From contig NZ_JAERRL010000004.1 of the NCBI RefSeq assembly GCF_016741785.1, positions 124,001-188,000 on the forward strand: 64,000 nucleotides of DNA, in the 5' to 3' direction. The position numbers were made by a program, and so were the translations under genes. Source of the DNA: Streptomyces sp. 7-21. Its GTDB lineage: Bacteria; Actinomycetota; Actinomycetes; Streptomycetales; Streptomycetaceae. The notes beneath the pieces are model-generated. The model worked only from the letters and a program-made list of their open reading frames with translations, made no database searches and had not been told where the DNA came from. This document shows positions 33,515 to 43,700 of this stretch, one piece after another (the first letter of the stretch is position 1; each line of letters begins with the position of its first letter).

Positions 33515-33909
33515 GGCACGTCCACGTGCACGCTGGTGGCCTTCACCCGGGCCACGGCCTCCATGCCGACGGCCAGGCCCAGCTCCTCGACGGCCTCCCG
33601 CGTGAGCAGCGACACCAGCCGGTGCGGACCGGCCTGGATCTCGACCTGCGCGGCCACGTCGCCCAGCCGGACGGCGGTGATGATGCCGGGGAAGGCGTTG
33701 CGGGCCGAGGTGTACGGGGTCTCCTGTCCGCCGCCGGAGCCCTCGGCGGCGAGGCTCACCGCGAACGCCGCCAGGTCCGCCCCGTCCACGAGCCGCCTGC
33801 CCGTCCCGTCCCGCCGCGTCGGCAGGCGCCCGGCGTCGGCCCAGCGCCTGACCGTGTCGGCGCTGACGCCGAGCAGCCGGGCGGCCCGGCCCATGCTGTA
33901 CGACCGCAT
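33511..33909 (-). CDS. Molybdate-responsive regulator: MerR-like HTH plus TOBE/Mop domain
   Basis: A 132-residue regulator. Residues 1-45 form a MerR/excisionase-type helix-turn-helix ([20 protein letters not shown]). Residues 65-130 form a molbindin-type TOBE domain ([53 protein letters not shown]), which oligomerises to bind molybdate. It should sense molybdate and control the modAB genes that it precedes with a four-base overlap. The ATG at 33909 is preferred to the GTG at 33918 because [13 protein letters not shown] matches relatives. This small single-Mop fusion replaces the larger ModE of proteobacteria. Confidence 0.85.
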   Translation of the reverse strand: MRSYSMGRAARLLGVSADTVRRWADAGRLPTRRDGTGRRLVDGADLAAFAVSLAAEGSGGGQETPYTSARNAFPGIITAVRLGDVAAQVEIQAGPHRLVSLLTREAVEELGLAVGMEAVARVKATSVHVDVP

Positions 33910-34000
33910 GCGCGGCACACTACGGGCCGCGGGCTCGCAGCCGCAATCCTGTACCGCGCTGTGGGCTGGCAGCTGCGAGGCAGCAGCGTGCCGGGCCGTG

Positions 34001-36700
34001 TCAGATCTGCTCGCGGCGGGTGAGCTGCGTGAACGCCAGCCACCCCGGCAGCACCGGCAGCCAGAACGTCATCAGCCGGAACAGCAGCACGGCGGGCAGC
34101 GCCGCCTCCGTGGGCACGCCGAACGCGGCCAGCGTGCCGCTCAGCGCGAGCTCGACCGCGCCGATGCCGCCGGGCGTCGGGGCCGCCGACCCCAGTGCGT
34201 TCCCCGCCAGATAGACGACGGCCACGGTCGGCAGGGACACCTCCGCGCCGAACGCCCGCAGCGAGGAGTCCAGGCACAGCACGAACGCCAGCGTCATCAG
34301 CAGCATCCCGCCGATGCCGCTCAGCAGCTTCCTCGGCCGCTGCACCACGTCGAGCATCCGCGGCACCACGCCCGCGAACAGGCTCCGCACCCGCTCCGAC
34401 AGCATCTTGCGCAGCGCCGGCACCGCCGTGACGATCAGCGCGGCCACCGCCACCGTCAGCACCCCGGCGATCACCGTGCGGGACGGGGAGAGCGTCGGCG
34501 TGTGCTCCGTGCCCGTCAGGTAGCCGAACAGCAGCAGCAGCGCGACGTGCGCCCCGAGCCCGAACAGCTGGGACGCGCCGACGCTCGCTACCGCGTGCCC
34601 CGGGCGCAGGCCCTGCCGCTGGAGGTACCGCGCGTTCAGCGCGACGCCCCCGATCGCGGCCGGCGCGACCAGCTTGACGAACGACCCGGCGACCTGCGCC
34701 GAGACCGTCCGCAGGTACGCCACCTTCTCCGGCACGAAGCCGAGCAGGCTCAGCGCCGCCGCGAAGTACGTCAGGGCGGAGAAGCTGGCCGCCGCGCCGA
34801 CCCACCACCAGTTGGCGCCGCTGACCTGGTCGAAGCGGATGTCCACGAACTGCGTCGACAGGAAGTACGCCGCGAACGCCGCCGCGATGATGCTGACCAG
34901 CGTGCGCGGCCTGATCCGCTCCACCCGGGCGGGCTCTATCGGCGCCTGCGGCCGGATCCGCAGCACCTCCTGCCGGATCTCCGACAGCAGGTCGGGCTCC
35001 TTGGCCTGCTCCAGCGCCTCCTCCATCACCTGCTTCTCGGCCTGCTTGGCGGCTTTGAGCGCCTTCCGGTCCGCCTTGCGGTCGCCGGTCACCGGCACGC
35101 TGCCGCGCGCCTCGCGGTAGGCGCGGGTGGCGTCCAGCACCGCCTGGCGCTCCCGCTGGGCGCGCTCGCGCGCCAGCTGCCGCAGCGTGGCCCGGGTGTC
35201 GCGGCTGAGCGTGATCGGCTGGAGCAGCGGCAGGCTGTGCGCCACCGCGTCCGGCCCCAGCACGGCCACCGCCGCCGCCACCGCCCGCTCCGCGCCCACC
35301 CGCAGGCCGAACGTCGTCAGCAGCTGCGCCACGTCCATGCGCAGCAGCAGGTCACCGGCGGCGATCTCGCCGCCGCGCACCTGCGTCAGGTAGACCTGGC
35401 CGTCCCGGTCGACCAGCAGCGAGCCGCCGTCCAGGCGCCGGTGCGCGATCCGCCGCGACTGGAGCGCCTGGACCTGCCGCCACGCCGACTCCATCAGCTC
35501 GTCGGTGATCTCGTCATCGGGCAGCGTGTTCAGGTCCCGGCCGCCGACGTGCTCGTAGGCGAGCATCACCGCGTCCGGGCCCAGCTCGCACGTCGCGACC
35601 AGCTTCGGGGTGCGCGCCCCCGCCGCCGTGGTGGCGAACGCCAGCAGCGCCTCCTGCTCCAGCACCTGCCGCAGCGTCGGCAGGCTGCGGCGCTGGGTGA
35701 TGCCGCGCAGCGCCAGGCGCCGCCACGCCCGGTAGAAGAAGCCCTTCGCCTGCTGTTCGCGGTCCACCACCGTCACGTCCAGCGGCGGCCCCGACTCCTG
35801 CGTCACCAGGTAGCGCCGCACCGGCTCGGCTCGGTCGCTGTCCTGGTCCGGGTCCTCCCGTTCCTCGGCCCGCAGCGCCGCCACCGGCCGGAACCCGGCC
35901 TGCCGCAGCCCGGCGAGCATCTGCTGCCCGGTGGGCCGGACGTTCGGCGTGCCGACGGCGTACAGCGTGGCGTACGCCACGGTCCAGCCGATGAGCGCCG
36001 TCACCACCAGGGAGAACGGCGTGGAGTACCCGGCCACCAGCACGGCCGTCGCGTCGAGCAGCAGCACCGACCAGACCGCGAGCCGCCAGCGCGGCCGGTG
36101 CGCCATGCCGACGGCCGTCACGTACGCGATCACCGGGCCCAGGTAGCCGTGCACCGGGTCGGTCCAGCCACCGCCCTGGGCCTCGCGGGTCAGAGCGTTC
36201 TCCACCGAATCGGGTGACATCTGCGTCACCCACAGGCTGAACGTCAGCGACACCCCGTGCGCCAGCACCGCCGCCAGCACGCCGTCGGCGATGCGCAGCC
36301 CGTCCCGCTTCACCAGCCGCTCGATGGCGAACGCGACCGGGACCACGAGCACCGCGATGCTGGAGGCGAAGCCCGCGAAGTTGATCAGCAGCGAGGGCGC
36401 CTGGTCGGCCCCCTTGTCGACGTCCCGCTCGATGCCCTCGGTCGTGCCGATCGCGAACGTCGCCAGCCCGATGACCAGGGCGATGCCCATCAGGCCGAGC
36501 AGCACCCGCAGCAGATCCGACGGCCGGTGGACCCGGGCGGCGAGCAGCGGCTCGTCCACCTCCAGCGGGTCGTGCGCCGTGCCGTGCGCTGTACCGTGCG
36601 CCGTATCATGGCGCGGCTCCGCGCCGGACGGCGGTCCGGGCTCCTCGCCCGCTGACCACTCGGCCGGTCGCCGCGCCCGTTCCTCGTCGCCCCGTATCAC
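34001..36700 (-). CDS. Membrane protein fusing a degenerate kinase-like domain with a flippase-like (LPG synthase TM) domain
   Basis: An 899-residue multi-domain protein. A charged N-terminus (with TAHG repeats) is followed by four to six hydrophobic helices (residues about 75-265). A cytoplasmic region of about 300 residues resembles protein or aminoglycoside kinases: YEHVGGRDL, AHRRLDGGSLLVDRDG where HRDxxxxN would be expected, and LTQVRGGEIA where DFG would be expected. A coiled basic stretch (DRKADRKALKAAKQAEKQV) follows. Last comes an eight-helix UPF0104-type domain (AAPTPGGIGAVELALSGTLA), as in MprF and lipid II/LPG flippases. Lysine-transferase residues are absent. GTG at 36700 follows GAGGA. 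It probably moves or senses a lipid; the function is unknown. Confidence 0.78.
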   Translation of the reverse strand: MIRGDEERARRPAEWSAGEEPGPPSGAEPRHDTAHGTAHGTAHDPLEVDEPLLAARVHRPSDLLRVLLGLMGIALVIGLATFAIGTTEGIERDVDKGADQAPSLLINFAGFASSIAVLVVPVAFAIERLVKRDGLRIADGVLAAVLAHGVSLTFSLWVTQMSPDSVENALTREAQGGGWTDPVHGYLGPVIAYVTAVGMAHRPRWRLAVWSVLLLDATAVLVAGYSTPFSLVVTALIGWTVAYATLYAVGTPNVRPTGQQMLAGLRQAGFRPVAALRAEEREDPDQDSDRAEPVRRYLVTQESGPPLDVTVVDREQQAKGFFYRAWRRLALRGITQRRSLPTLRQVLEQEALLAFATTAAGARTPKLVATCELGPDAVMLAYEHVGGRDLNTLPDDEITDELMESAWRQVQALQSRRIAHRRLDGGSLLVDRDGQVYLTQVRGGEIAAGDLLLRMDVAQLLTTFGLRVGAERAVAAAVAVLGPDAVAHSLPLLQPITLSRDTRATLRQLARERAQRERQAVLDATRAYREARGSVPVTGDRKADRKALKAAKQAEKQVMEEALEQAKEPDLLSEIRQEVLRIRPQAPIEPARVERIRPRTLVSIIAAAFAAYFLSTQFVDIRFDQVSGANWWWVGAAASFSALTYFAAALSLLGFVPEKVAYLRTVSAQVAGSFVKLVAPAAIGGVALNARYLQRQGLRPGHAVASVGASQLFGLGAHVALLLLFGYLTGTEHTPTLSPSRTVIAGVLTVAVAALIVTAVPALRKMLSERVRSLFAGVVPRMLDVVQRPRKLLSGIGGMLLMTLAFVLCLDSSLRAFGAEVSLPTVAVVYLAGNALGSAAPTPGGIGAVELALSGTLAAFGVPTEAALPAVLLFRLMTFWLPVLPGWLAFTQLTRREQI
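36572..36607 (-). repeat. Three tandem 12-base units encoding Thr-Ala-His-Gly
   Basis: Units GTGCGCCGTGCC, GTGCGCTGTACC and GTGCGCCGTATC (plus strand) encode a TAHG-like repeat in the N-terminal tail of the flippase-like protein. Copies differ at 1-3 bases. Confidence 0.7.
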
Positions 36701-36855
36701 TGGCCGCGTCCTCGCTCTTCCCCGAACGCCCCCCCGTACGGAATCGCCGACCAGCACGCCTGACGGCCCCCGTAGGGACGATAGTGACACGAGGGACCGG
36801 CCCCCGTCCGGCGGGGGCCACCCGGACGGGGGTGACGTGCGGCACCATGGGCCCC

Positions 36856-37194
36856 ATGCCGCGCCCCACCGCACACCGGCTGCCGGACTACGCCGACCGG
36901 GTACTCAGCGCCGCCGAGCGCGTCCCGCCCGGCCGTGTCGCCACCTACGGTGACCTGGCGCGGCTGCTCGGCGAGGGCGGCCCGCGGCAGGTCGGCCGGG
37001 TGATGGCGCTGTACGGCGGGGCCGTGCCGTGGTGGCGCGTGGTCCGCGCCGACGGACGGCTGCTGCCCGGCCGCGAAGGCGATGCCCTGGCGCACTACCG
37101 CGCCGAGGGGACCCCGCTGCGCGACCCCGGCACGCCCGGCGGCACCCCGCGCCTGGACATGCGGCGCGCCCGCTGGGACGGCGTCACGCGGTGA
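36856..37194 (+). CDS. Alkyltransferase-like (ATL) DNA-binding protein
   Basis: A 112-residue member of the O6-alkylguanine-DNA alkyltransferase family that cannot transfer alkyl groups. In repair methyltransferases the acceptor motif is PCHRV; here it is PWWRVV (VPWWRVVRADGRLLPG), so Cys is replaced by Trp, and the His after it is also Trp. The rest is normal: helix-turn-helix with VPPGRVATYGDLARLLG and the Arg finger region RQVGRVMALYGG. ATL proteins bind alkylated guanines and recruit nucleotide-excision repair. The ATG at 36856 is chosen; several in-frame upstream starts add non-conserved residues. It lies divergent from the kinase/flippase gene and upstream of adnA, as in mycobacteria (Rv3204). 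Confidence 0.85.
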   Translation: MPRPTAHRLPDYADRVLSAAERVPPGRVATYGDLARLLGEGGPRQVGRVMALYGGAVPWWRVVRADGRLLPGREGDALAHYRAEGTPLRDPGTPGGTPRLDMRRARWDGVTR

Positions 37195-37379
37195 CCCGGC
37201 CAGCGGCGCGGCGCCGCCCCTCACCGGCACCGGCTTCCGCCGCGGCGCTGTGGCCCAGCCGCCGGCTGGCGTAGCGTCTGCACCACCAGTGCCTGTCGTC
37301 GTGCCGGCGCGTGCGGCCGCCGGCCGGCGCAGCCCCGGACGACAGGCCCTGACCCGCCTGGTCCGCCACAGAATCCGCG

Positions 37380-40300
37380 ATGCACGTGAGCCTCTCCGTC
37401 CCGTCCACACCGTCTGTCCCGTCCACCAGCCAGCCGCCCGCCCCGGGAGCGTACCGACTGGTCCGCACGCCGGCCGCCGCCGCACGTGTCCCTGCGGTGG
37501 ACGCCAGCCAGCGCGCCGTGGTTGAGCACCCCGGCGGGCCGCTGCTCGTCCTCGCGGGCCCCGGCACCGGCAAGACGACCACCCTCGTCGAGGCCGTGGC
37601 CCGCCGGGTGGAGCGTGGCGCGGACCCCGAACGTCTGCTCGTGCTGACCTTCAGCCGGAAGGCCGCGGCCGAACTGCGTGACCGGATGACCGCGCGCCTG
37701 GGAGGACGCGCGCCGCAGGCCAGCACGTTCCACTCATTCGCCTACGCGTTCGTCCGCGCCCACCAGGACCGGGACGCCTTCGCCGAGCCGCTGCGCCTGC
37801 TGTCCGGGCCGGAGCAGGACCTCTACCTGCGGGAACTCCTCGCCGGGCACCAGGAGCTGGCCGCCGAGGGCCGCGGCATGACCTGGCCCGCGGAGCTGCG
37901 GGCCTGCCTGACCACGCGCGGGTTCGCCGACGAGCTGCGCGCCGTGCTCGCCCGCGCCCGCGAGATCGGGCTCGGGCCGGGCACACTCGCCGGGTTCGCA
38001 CGCCGCACCGGGCGGCCGGACTGGGAGGCCGCGGCCCGGTTCCTCGCCGAGTACCTCGACGTCACGCAGGCGCAGGGGGTCATCGACTACACCGAGCTGC
38101 TGCGCCGCGCCGTGCGCCTGGCCGACCGCCCGGACGTCGCCGCCGCGCTGCGCGCCCGCTACGACGCGGTCTTCGTCGACGAGTACCAGGACACCGATCC
38201 CTCGCAGGTCGCGCTGCTGAAGGCGCTGGCCTCCGGCGGGCGCGACCTGGTGGTCTTCGGCGACCCCGACCAGTCCATCTACGCCTTCCGGGGCTCGGAC
38301 GTCGGCGGGATACTCGGCTTCCCCCACGCCTTCCCCACCGCGTCCGGTGAGCCCGCGCCCGTGGCCGTGCTCACCGTCAACCGGCGCTCCACGCCCGCGC
38401 TGCTGGCCGCCACCCGGCGGCTGGCCGAGCGCATGCCGCTGGCCCGGCTCCCCGCCGACGCCGTGCGCCGCCACCGCGCCCTGACCCCCGCCGCGCCTGA
38501 CGGGACCGGCGCAACCGGCGGGGAGCACGACCCCGGCCAGGGCGGCGTCGAGGTGTACACCTTCCCCACTCACGGCGCCGAGCTGGAAGGCGTCGCCGAC
38601 CTGCTGCGCCGCGCCCACCTGGAGGACGGGGTCGCCTGGCGCGACATGGCCGTGCTGGTGCGGGCGGGCGCCCGCTCCCTGCCCGGCGTGCGCCGTGCCC
38701 TGGCCTCCGCCGGGGTCCCCGTCGACGTGGACGGCGACGACCTGCCGCTGCGCCACGAACCCGCCGTGGCCCCGCTGCTGACCGCGCTCCGTGCCGTGGC
38801 CGAGCCGGGCGACCGCCTCAGCCCCGAGACGGCCGTATCCCTGCTCACCTCGCCGCTCGGCGGCATGGACGCCGCCGACCTGCGGCGCCTGGGCCGGGCC
38901 CTGCGCACCGAGGAACGCGCCGCGGGCGTCGCCGTGCCGCGTCCCTCCGGCGAACTGCTGGCGCGGGCGCTGGCCGAGCCGGAGCGCCTGGTCACCCACG
39001 ACCCGTCCTACGCGGGCGACGCCCAGCGCCTCGGCCTGCTGCTGCGGAAGGCCCGCGAGCTGCTGGCGGGCGGCGGCACCGCCGAGGAGGCGCTGTGGCT
39101 GCTGTGGGACGGCACGCCGTGGCCCGCGCGCCTGGAGCGCGCCGCGCGGCGCGGCGGCCCCGCCGGGCGCAACGCCGACCGCGACCTGGACGCCGTCTGC
39201 GCGCTGTTCGCCACCGCCGCCCGCGCCGAGGAGCGCACCGGCGGGCGTGGCGCGCTTAACTTCCTGAGTGAGCTGGAGGCCCACGACATCGCGGCCGACA
39301 CCCTCACCGGCCGGGCCGTCCGCCCCGACGCCGTGCGCCTGATGACCGCGCACCGTGCCAAGGGCCTGGAGTGGCGGCTGGTCGTGATCGCCGGGGTGCA
39401 GGAGGGGGTCTGGCCCGACCTGCGGCGGCGCGGCTCGCTGCTGGAGGCGGACCGCATCGGCCGCGACGGCCTCGCCGAGCCGCTGAGCCCCGCCGCGCTG
39501 CTGGCCGAGGAGCGGCGGCTGTTCTACGTCGCCGCGACCCGCGCCCGTGAGCGGCTCGTGGTCACCGCCGTCAGCGGCGAGGACGACGGCGAGCAGCCGT
39601 CCCGGTTCCTGTCGGAGCTGGGCGTCACCCCGCGCGAGGTGACCGGCAGGCCCCGCCGGCCGCTCGCGCTGTCCGCGCTCATCGCCGAGCTGCGCGCCAC
39701 CACCGTCGATCCCGCCGCCTCACCCGCGCTGCGCCGGGCCGCCGCCCGCCGCCTGGGGCGCCTGGCCGCGCTCCGGGACGACGACGGCTACCCGCTTGCG
39801 CCCGCCGCGCACCCCGAGCGCTGGTGGGGGCTGCGGGAGCAGACCCGCGCGCCGCGGCCCGTGCGCGACCCTGAGCGGCCCGTCGCGCTCTCCGGCAGCG
39901 CCCTGGGGCAGCTCGCCAGCGCCTGCTCGCTGGAGTGGTTCCTCGGCCGCGAGGTGCACGCCGACACACCCGCCAGCACGGCGCAGGGCTTCGGCAACGT
40001 CCTGCACGTGCTCGCCGACGAGGTCGCCTCCGGCACCACGCCCGCCGACCTGTCGGTGCTGATGGAACGGCTGGAGACGGTCTGGGACGCGCTGGCGTTC
40101 GAGGCGCCGTGGCAGTCCCGCAAGGAGCAGGCCGAGGCACGCGCCGCCCTCGAACGCTTCCTGCGCTGGCACGTGCTGCAACGGCAGTCGGGCCGCGAGC
40201 CGGTCGCGAGCGAGCAGGAGTTCGACGTGACGCTGCCGGCGGGGGCGCACCAGGTGCGGGTGCGCGGTGTGGTGGACCGGGTGGAACGGGACGCCGAGGG

Positions 40301-40694
40301 CCGGTACTACGTCGTGGACTTCAAGACCGGGCGGACGCGGCCCAGCCGCGCCGAGGTGGAGCGCCACCCGCAGCTGGCCGTCTACCAGCTTGCGCTGCGG
40401 GAGAGCGACGCGCGGGTCGGCGGCGCGGAGCTGGTGCACCTGCGGCAGGGGGCGGCGCGGCGCGACGGCGGCGACGCGCTGCCCGCCGTGCAGCGGCAGC
40501 CGCCGCTGCCCGGGGACCACCATGACAGCAGCGACGGCAGTGACAGCGGTGACTGGGTCAGCGAGCTGCTCGCCACGGCGGCCGGCCGGGTGCTCGACGA
40601 GCGCTTCGTGCCCACGCCCGGCCGCCAGTGCGGCACCTGTGTCTTCCGCAGCTCGTGCTCCGCAAGGCCCGAGGGCAGGCACGTCATCGAGTAG
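37380..40694 (+). CDS. adnA: AdnA: UvrD/RecB-like helicase-nuclease subunit
   Basis: A 1104-residue subunit of the AdnAB complex, which unwinds and resects double-strand DNA ends in actinobacteria. The N-terminal motor has Walker A AGPGTGKTTT (residues 59-68), Walker B FVDEYQDTDPSQ, GDPDQSIYAFRG, HRAKGLEWRLVV and YVAATRARERLV. The C-terminal part is a RecB-type nuclease with VVDFKTGRTRPS and a Q/E-containing helix. Four cysteines (one in SACSLEWF and three in CGTCVFRSSC) look like the iron-sulfur ligands of AddB-like nucleases. ATG at 37380 is used, with GTG 37386 as an alternative; no strong ribosome binding site is seen. adnB follows after 35 bases. The two gene sizes (1104 and 1103 residues) match the mycobacterial pair. 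Confidence 0.92.
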   Translation: MHVSLSVPSTPSVPSTSQPPAPGAYRLVRTPAAAARVPAVDASQRAVVEHPGGPLLVLAGPGTGKTTTLVEAVARRVERGADPERLLVLTFSRKAAAELRDRMTARLGGRAPQASTFHSFAYAFVRAHQDRDAFAEPLRLLSGPEQDLYLRELLAGHQELAAEGRGMTWPAELRACLTTRGFADELRAVLARAREIGLGPGTLAGFARRTGRPDWEAAARFLAEYLDVTQAQGVIDYTELLRRAVRLADRPDVAAALRARYDAVFVDEYQDTDPSQVALLKALASGGRDLVVFGDPDQSIYAFRGSDVGGILGFPHAFPTASGEPAPVAVLTVNRRSTPALLAATRRLAERMPLARLPADAVRRHRALTPAAPDGTGATGGEHDPGQGGVEVYTFPTHGAELEGVADLLRRAHLEDGVAWRDMAVLVRAGARSLPGVRRALASAGVPVDVDGDDLPLRHEPAVAPLLTALRAVAEPGDRLSPETAVSLLTSPLGGMDAADLRRLGRALRTEERAAGVAVPRPSGELLARALAEPERLVTHDPSYAGDAQRLGLLLRKARELLAGGGTAEEALWLLWDGTPWPARLERAARRGGPAGRNADRDLDAVCALFATAARAEERTGGRGALNFLSELEAHDIAADTLTGRAVRPDAVRLMTAHRAKGLEWRLVVIAGVQEGVWPDLRRRGSLLEADRIGRDGLAEPLSPAALLAEERRLFYVAATRARERLVVTAVSGEDDGEQPSRFLSELGVTPREVTGRPRRPLALSALIAELRATTVDPAASPALRRAAARRLGRLAALRDDDGYPLAPAAHPERWWGLREQTRAPRPVRDPERPVALSGSALGQLASACSLEWFLGREVHADTPASTAQGFGNVLHVLADEVASGTTPADLSVLMERLETVWDALAFEAPWQSRKEQAEARAALERFLRWHVLQRQSGREPVASEQEFDVTLPAGAHQVRVRGVVDRVERDAEGRYYVVDFKTGRTRPSRAEVERHPQLAVYQLALRESDARVGGAELVHLRQGAARRDGGDALPAVQRQPPLPGDHHDSSDGSDSGDWVSELLATAAGRVLDERFVPTPGRQCGTCVFRSSCSARPEGRHVIE

Positions 40695-40729
40695 CCGGGC
40701 TGTCGGCCCCGGGCGTTAGTGTCACTGTC

Positions 40730-43700
40730 GTGTCCGCCCGCCTCACCAAACCCGAGGACCTCGTCGAGCTGCTCGGCATCCCGTTCACCGCCGAGCAGCT
40801 GGCCTGCATCACCGCGCCCATGGCGCCCCAGGCCATCGTGGCGGGCGCCGGCTCGGGCAAAACGACGGTCATGGCGGCCCGCGTGGTGTGGCTCACGGGC
40901 ACCGGCCAGGTCGCCCCCGAGCGGGTGCTGGGCCTGACGTTCACCAACAAGGCGGCGGGCGAGCTGGCCGAGCGCGTGCGCGCCGCCCTGCTGCGTGCCC
41001 GGATCGTCTCCCCGGAGGACGGCGAGCCGCAGATCTCCACGTACCACGCGTTCGCCGGGCGGCTCCTCACCGAGCACGGGCTGCGCCTGGGCATCGAGCC
41101 CGCGTCGCGGCTGCTCGCCGACGCCGGGCGGTACCAGCTCGCCGCCGAGGTGCTGCGCGCCGCCCCCGCCGACTTCGACCCGCCCTCCAGCGGCTTCAGC
41201 TCCCTCGTCGCCGACCTGGTCGCCCTGGACAGCGAGATGTCGGAGCACCTGGTCGAGCCCGGCCAGCTGCGGGACTTCGACGCCCGCCTGCTGGCCGAGC
41301 TGGAGTCCGCCGAGCTGACCAACGAGGCGCTGCGGCAGATACCCGAGGCGGCCCGGGGCCGCGGCCAGCTGCTCGGCCTCGTCGAGGAGTTCCGTGCCCG
41401 CAAGCGCGCCCGCGACCTGCTGGACTTCGGCGACCAGATCGCGCAGGCGGCGCGGCTGGCGCGCGAGGTGCCGGAGGTCGGGCGGGCGCTGCGCGAGCAG
41501 TTCGGCGTCGTGCTGCTGGACGAGTACCAGGACACCTCGGTCGCCCAGCGGGTCCTGCTGTCGAGCCTGTTCGGCGGCGGGACGGGTCACCCGGTCACCG
41601 CCGTCGGCGACCCCTGCCAGGCGATCTACGGCTGGCGCGGCGCCTCGGTCGCCAACCTGGACGACTTCCCTGCCCACTTCCCGGCCCGGGACGGCGGCAC
41701 GCCCCGCCTGAGCCTGAGCGAGAACCGCCGCAGCGGCGGGCGGCTGCTGGCCCTGGCCAACGAGCTGGCCGCGCCGCTGCGCGAGCGCCACCCCGCCGTC
41801 GTGCCGCTGCGCCCGGCGCCCGGCGCCGAGCTGGACGGCCGTGTCCGGTGCGCCCTGCTGCGCACCCACGCCGAGGAGCTGGCGTGGCTGGCCGACTCGG
41901 TGGCGCATCTGGTGCGCACCGGCACCCCGCCCGGCGAGATCGCCGTGCTGTGCCGCACGGCGGGCGACTTCCCCGCGATCCAGCGGGAGCTGGTCGCGCG
42001 GGACGTGCCGGTGGAGGTGGTCGGCCTGTCCGGGCTGCTGCACATGCCGGAGGTCGCCGACCTCGTCGCCGTCTGCCAGGTGCTCGCCGACCCCACGGCG
42101 AACGCCGCGCTGGTGCGGCTGCTGACCGGGCCGCGGTGGCGGATCGGGCCGCGGGACCTGGCGCTGCTTGGCCGCCGCGCCCGGCTGCTGGTGCGGCAGG
42201 CGCGCGGCGAGGACGACGCCGCGGCCGGGCGGGACCGGCTGGCGGAGGCCGTCGAGGGGACCGACCCGGCCGAGGTGACGTCGCTGGCCGACGCGCTCGA
42301 CACGTTCCTCGGCGGCGCCCAGGAGCCCGACGACGGGCTGGAGTTCTCCGCCGAGGCCCGGGTGCGGTTCGCGCACCTGGCGGCCGAGATCCGGGAGCTG
42401 CGCCGCTCGCTGGGCGACCCGCTGATGGACGTGCTGCACCGGGTGCTCGCCGTCACCGGCCTGGAGGTTGAGCTGTCGGCCTCGCCGCAGGCCCTGGCCG
42501 CCCGGCGGCGGGAGACGCTCGGGGCGTTCCTGGACGTGGCGGCCGGGTTCGCCACCGGGCGCGGCGGGGCGGCGCTGGACGGGGAGCCGACGCTGCCCGC
42601 GTTCCTCGCCTTCCTGCGGGCCGCCGACCAGTACGACCGGGGACTGGACGCCTCGCTGCCCGGCGGCTCCAACGCCGTGAAGGTGCTCACGGTGCACAAG
42701 GCCAAGGGCCTGGAGTGGGACGTCGTGGCGCTGCCCGGCCTGTGCGCGGACGGCTTCCCCGCCCGGTCCTCGCGCGACTCCTGGCTGCGGCACGCCAGGG
42801 CGCTGCCGCACCCGCTGCGCGGCGACGCCGGCACGCTGCCTGAGATCAGGGAGTGGACCTCGGCCGCGCACCGGCAGTACACGCGGGACGTGGCCGAGCA
42901 CCTGGCGCTGGAGGAGCTGCGGCTGGGCTACGTCGCGTTCACGCGGGCCCGCTCGCTGCTGCTCGGCTCCGGCCACTGGTGGGGGCCGAGCCAGAAGAAG
43001 CCGCGCGGCCCCTCGCCCTTCCTCGAGGCGATGCGGCGGCACTGCGAGGCCGGGCCGGACCACGGCGAGGTCGAGGCGTGGGCCGGCCCGCCCGCCGAGG
43101 GCGAGGAGAACCCGGCGCTCGGCCGCCCGGTGGCCGAGGCGGAGTGGCCGATGCCGCTCGACGCCGCCGCGCTGGCCCGCCGCCGCGAGGCGGCGGACCA
43201 GGTGCTGGCCTGGCTGCGCGCCGGGACGGCAAAGGACGGGGACGGCGCCGGGGACGACGTGGGGGATTCCGGCGACGGGGACGGCGGCGACGGCGACGAC
43301 GCCGGGCTGACGCCCGAGGAGCGGCGGCTGGTCGCCTCGTGGGACCGCGACCTGCCCGCGCTGGCGGCGGAGCTGCGGCGCTCCCGGCAGGCGGTGCGCG
43401 AGGTGCCGCTGCCCGCCTCCCTGACCGCTTCCCAGGTGCAGCGGCTCGCGGCGGACCCGGAGGAGTTCGCGCGCGAGCTGGCCCGCCCCATGCCCCGGCC
43501 CCCGCAGCCCGCGGCGCGGCGCGGCACCCGCTTCCACGCCTGGGTCGAGTCGCGGTTCGAGGCCCTCGCGCTGCCGATGCTCGGCCCGGACGAGCTGCCC
43601 GGCGGCGATCCGGAGGAGGATGCCGAGATCAGGGACGAGCGGGAGCTGGCCGCCCTGAAGGAGGCGTTCGCGCGCACTCCCTACGCCAGCCGCACGCCGT

